NCBI GenBank assembly: GCA_005773145.1
Contig: SXHS01000212.1
Coordinates: 1 to 14,852 of the forward strand
DNA from: Planctomycetaceae bacterium
GTDB taxonomy: Bacteria; Planctomycetota; Planctomycetia; Pirellulales; Pirellulaceae
DNA: 14,852 nt
Direction: 5' to 3'
Part shown: positions 13,392 through 14,852 of the stretch, piece after piece
Layout: each line of letters begins with the position of its first letter
Position numbering within the stretch: position 1 is the stretch's first letter
The notes under the pieces: model-generated
What the model saw: the letters and a program-made list of their open reading frames with translations, nothing else
Told to the model about the DNA's origin: nothing
The model's database searches: none
Program-made: the position numbers and the translations under genes

Positions 13392-14852
13392 GGCGCGATC
13401 GCTCTTGATGCGTGACGCCGCTTGGACTGAAGTAACGCCAGGAATCTTGGCATTCGTATTTCCCGTGAACTCGAGCAGGCCTCCCGCGAGCGTCATGGAG
13501 CCGGTTTGGGTGGAGTTCGTAAGCAGCAAATGGCCACCCGTCATTAGGACGGGCACGGGAACCTCTTGTGCTTGCAACTGGCCATCCTCCACCGTGATCG
13601 TACCTTGGAACTCACCCATGAATCCAAAGAGCTGAGCCAAGCCAGGCCCTGACTTGCGTAGATGCCCCGTTCCGGCAATTGCAGCGAACAGGTGCCCCTC
13701 GCGCAAGTCGAATTGGTTGAACGCAATGTGTTGTCCATGGCCATCCAGAATGCCGTCATCGGTCAGCGTTACATCACCCAGGTGCCAATGAGCTCCCGAT
13801 GGACCGTACAATCGGACGCGGCCGCCAGACACGACAACATCTCCTCCAACGGGGATGCTATTTTCCCACACATTGGAATCCGAATTTCCCCCCAGGAATC
13901 GCGTGATTCCCGTATACGTTTGGGGACTGCGAAGAGACACTCCGTTTAAGAACGTGACATGGACCGGCCCGATTGAATTGTCTTCAATCACCGCTTCGAT
14001 CTCTCCGCGGTGGACGACCAGTTCTTGATCCGCATCTTGGCCCACGGTGACACGACCATTTGTCAGTTTGGCGCCTATCAGTCCGCCGGACTCGATCGTC
14101 AATAGATGCCCACCCAAATCCGCTTCCGTCTCCAGCGTCAGTGAATAGATGGACCGAGCGGCAGCGAGCACTGCCGGGGTGGACCAACGCACATTGTCGG
14201 TTGGACCGCTCGTATTCACATCCGACGTGTACTGATCCAGAAGCGTCAATCCCTGGCTGCCGTAACTGGCAAACCCCTTGGTACGCATGGGGCTATCGTG
14301 AATTTCGGTCGTGATCCATGAGCCAATGATTCCGTTGCGCAACGTCGGCGGCTGCTCAAACTGAACGCGGTTGTTGATGCCGATGGCAACGTTCGCCACA
14401 GCGCCAGGGCTGCGTAGAAGTTCCTCAAAAACCAGTGAGTCACTCGAAGAGTTGATGACTTCGATTTGTGAGTTTCCTTGGACCAGGTTGAGCGCACCCA
14501 GAGTCTCTTGGATCGGATCGTTGTTTCCAGTCCCTTCTCTCAGAAAACGCAACGTGCCCCCTTCCATGGACAAGGGAATGTGGTCCGCGATTCGACCATC
14601 GGGATCGGAATAGGGACTGTAAAGGTACAACGTGGCGTTGCTTTCAATGTGAATTCGCGACGTGCTGGCAAGTTGCCCTTGTCCCGACAAGATGAGCAAT
14701 CCCTTGTGCAATCTGGTTTCACCGGAATACGTATGTCCATTCCCCGAGATACTTAAGTAACTGTTGCTTGACGATCCATTAATGATTAAAGATCCACCAT
14801 AAATTTCGCTTTGAATTTCCGCACCCGGCGACGAATCGCCACGGATCGTTGA
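13389..14852 (-). pseudogene. Middle part of PEP-CTERM autotransporter-repeat surface protein, 5' end outside window, ending at the in-frame stop
   Basis: The frame is open to the window edge (487 codons visible before TGA), so the start, signal peptide and N-terminal passenger lie beyond 14852. The TTG at 14711 is not a real start, since repeat-type protein continues upstream (for example GGSLIING and SYLSISGNGHTYSGET). The sequence consists of autotransporter-associated beta-strand repeats: NGHTYSGETRLHKGLLILSG, then PQTYTGITRFLGGN with VVVSGGRVRLYG, then GEFQGTITVEDGQLQAQ, the usual N-Y-x-G-x-T-x-V-x-x-G-x-L pattern. This predicts a long beta-helical extracellular protein. Members of this group in planctomycetes are often 1000 residues or longer and end in PEP-CTERM, as the frame beyond the stop does. 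If the stop is real, the product would lack its sorting tail and be released or degraded. Confidence 0.8.

Noticed and set aside
1..14852. CRISPR array, tRNA/rRNA genes, insertion sequence, toxin-antitoxin or defence cassette
   Set aside because: No regularly spaced repeats, cloverleaf-like sequences, transposase motifs or known defence domains were seen on either strand by reading; short structured RNAs could still be missed without a covariance-model scan.

Overview
The window looks like chromosomal DNA from a GC-rich planctomycete, probably of the Pirellulales type. This rests on a C-terminal PEP-CTERM sorting tail, autotransporter-type beta-strand repeats, several large or proline/tyrosine-rich secreted proteins without a recognisable domain, a Tat-exported protein of a type I associate with Planctomycetes and Acidobacteria, and two copies of an intergenic repeat with the core CGTAACCCGAAG that I recall from Rhodopirellula-like genomes. 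Taxonomy is inferred from gene content only.

Layout. 1-795 (+) is the 3' part of an HtrA/DegP-type serine protease with one visible PDZ domain. It converges on 816-3746 (-), a 976-residue predicted secreted protein of unknown function. Next on the minus strand come a Tat-signal protein of unknown function (3904-5160) and a GT83/ArnT-like membrane glycosyltransferase (5443-7314). A dispersed repeat lies on each side of the glycosyltransferase gene. 7652-9457 (-) holds a proline-rich lipoprotein gene followed 24 nt later by a DusB-like tRNA-dihydrouridine synthase. 9458-9644 is a hairpin-rich spacer with a perfect 16-bp stem, then a small secreted Tyr/Pro-rich protein (9645-10130, -). Divergent from it, 10374-12181 (+) is a two-gene unit with a 4-nt start/stop overlap: epoxyqueuosine reductase queG and an RluA-family pseudouridine synthase. 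From 12198 to the window end (-) lies the C-terminal part of a large PEP-CTERM, autotransporter-repeat surface protein.

Three of the recognisable genes modify RNA (dus, queG, rluA-like). Most of the others act outside the cytoplasm or in the envelope: HtrA protease, glycosyltransferase, lipoprotein, secreted proteins and PEP-CTERM protein. I found no RNA gene, CRISPR array, insertion sequence, toxin-antitoxin or defence system, and no convincing new multi-gene system. The most notable observation is that the PEP-CTERM reading frame is cut by a single in-frame TGA at 13389-13391 with the frame otherwise intact on both sides. That suggests a recent nonsense mutation, a sequencing error or readthrough. 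The structured spacers are the next most interesting.
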